A stretch of 32,808 bases of DNA, from contig PXQO01000083.1 of the NCBI GenBank assembly GCA_003021285.1, positions 1 to 32,808 of the forward strand, written 5' to 3'. The notes below the pieces were generated by a model. That model had not been told where the DNA came from, ran no database searches, and saw only the letters and a program-made list of their open reading frames with translations. Both the position numbers and the translations under genes were made by a program. Each line of letters begins with the position of its first letter. The first letter of the stretch is position 1. Positions 32,597-32,808 of this stretch are shown piece by piece. Origin of the DNA: Halobacteriales archaeon QH_2_65_14. Its GTDB lineage: Archaea; Halobacteriota; Halobacteria; Halobacteriales; Haloarculaceae.

Positions 32597-32602
32597 TTAA
32601 AA
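32597..32602 (-). promoter_or_regulatory. nadE TATA box
   Basis: TTTTAA on the minus strand is about 27 nt before the ATG at 32572, the leaderless distance. Confidence 0.55.
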
Positions 32603-32660
32603 CCGACTGAACCGGAACGATTGACTGCCAGGTCGCTGAAACTGGACGTTCGTTCACCTA

Positions 32661-32745
32661 ATTCGAGGCGGAGGCCCACCCTCAAGGAGCGCAGGGGTTC
32701 CGGCCCCCCGCGGAAGCACAAGCGAGTAGGGTGGGGAGGAAGCCG
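32661..32745 (+). mobile_element. Possible IS200/IS605-type tnpB 3' tail without a gene
   Basis: The sequence holds CCCACCCTCAAGGAGCGC, then GCGAGTAGGGTGGGGAGG. From memory, this is the wording at the 3' end of many haloarchaeal tnpB genes, which end in Ser-Glu-stop at GAGTAG. CCCACCCT (32675-32682) pairs with AGGGTGGG (32728-32735) around an inner GGGG/CCCC hairpin, as expected for a folded right end or guide RNA. To the left is nadE on the other strand, so no tnpB body is attached in the window. The SE-stop frame and the PTLKER frame differ by one base, suggesting decay. Confidence 0.4.
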
Positions 32746-32808
32746 ACACTTTCCCATCTAAGATACTGACCATAGCCAGTCCTGACACCCCAACCGTAGC
32801 CTTTACAA

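Noticed and set aside
1-32808. CRISPR array, rRNA, replication origin
   Set aside because: No regularly spaced identical repeats, no rRNA-like conserved stretches and no orc1/cdc6 gene with origin-box repeats were seen.

Overview
The window is haloarchaeal (class Halobacteria). The proteins are very acidic, GC is high, and most promoters are a bare TATA-like box 25-31 nt before the start codon with no ribosome binding site (leaderless style). Archaeal marker genes are present: EF-1 beta, a GTPBP1-type GTPase, an Lhr2-type helicase, archaeal phosphoglycolate phosphatase, a 59-aa zinc finger of the HVO_2753 type, and BtuF with a PGF-CTERM-like tail. I cannot name the genus.

Region 1 (1-14.4 kb) is a plastic respiration and cofactor block. 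It starts with an IS110-family transposase. Succinate dehydrogenase is split: sdhC-sdhD-sdhB lie at 6.3-7.9 kb, but sdhA is 3 kb further on (1465-3294). Between them are a winged-helix protein, an exported HELLH metallopeptidase and a small membrane protein. Next come a MaoC-type hydratase, a cobalamin-type ABC importer (btuF divergent from btuCD), heme O synthase (ctaB) and a Tat lipoprotein with a rhodanese domain. Four genes here carry small internal lesions: sdhB (deletion plus frameshift), btuF (frameshift in its Thr-Pro linker), btuC (apparent in-frame loss of one membrane helix) and ctaB (deletion plus frameshift). Four related ~110-bp palindromic intergenic elements (A-D) lie in this block and I found none in the rest of the window. 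They share 16-17-bp inverted ends and a TACCGCCG core but have different interiors.

Region 2 (14.4-23.2 kb) holds an Rdx/SelW-like redox protein, a MutS-family ATPase and a five-gene set of secreted, pilin-like haloarchaeal proteins (DUF7311/7285/7284/7286/7283 type). No secretion ATPase or TadC-like gene is next to the set. All three transcription starts in it carry the same octamer AAATACGA. One of these promoters would start a leaderless 19-residue ORF coupled by GTGA to the next gene. A divergent DUF7382-like exported protein closes the region.

Region 3 (23.3-32.6 kb) is conserved housekeeping: Lhr2-type helicase, DUF302 protein, phosphoglycolate phosphatase, GTPBP1-like GTPase, HAD hydrolase, 3-hydroxyacyl-CoA dehydrogenase, zinc finger, EF-1 beta and NAD synthetase. 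A possible small RNA with its own TATA box and interleaved stems lies at about 27522-27600. The last ~170 bp resemble the 3' tail of an IS200/IS605-type tnpB element without its gene.

The strongest candidates for something undescribed are the A-D palindromic element family (with a compensatory change in its stem and one copy abutting the sdhC TATA box), the coupled 19-residue leaderless ORF with the shared AAATACGA promoters, and the pseudoknot-like RNA candidate.
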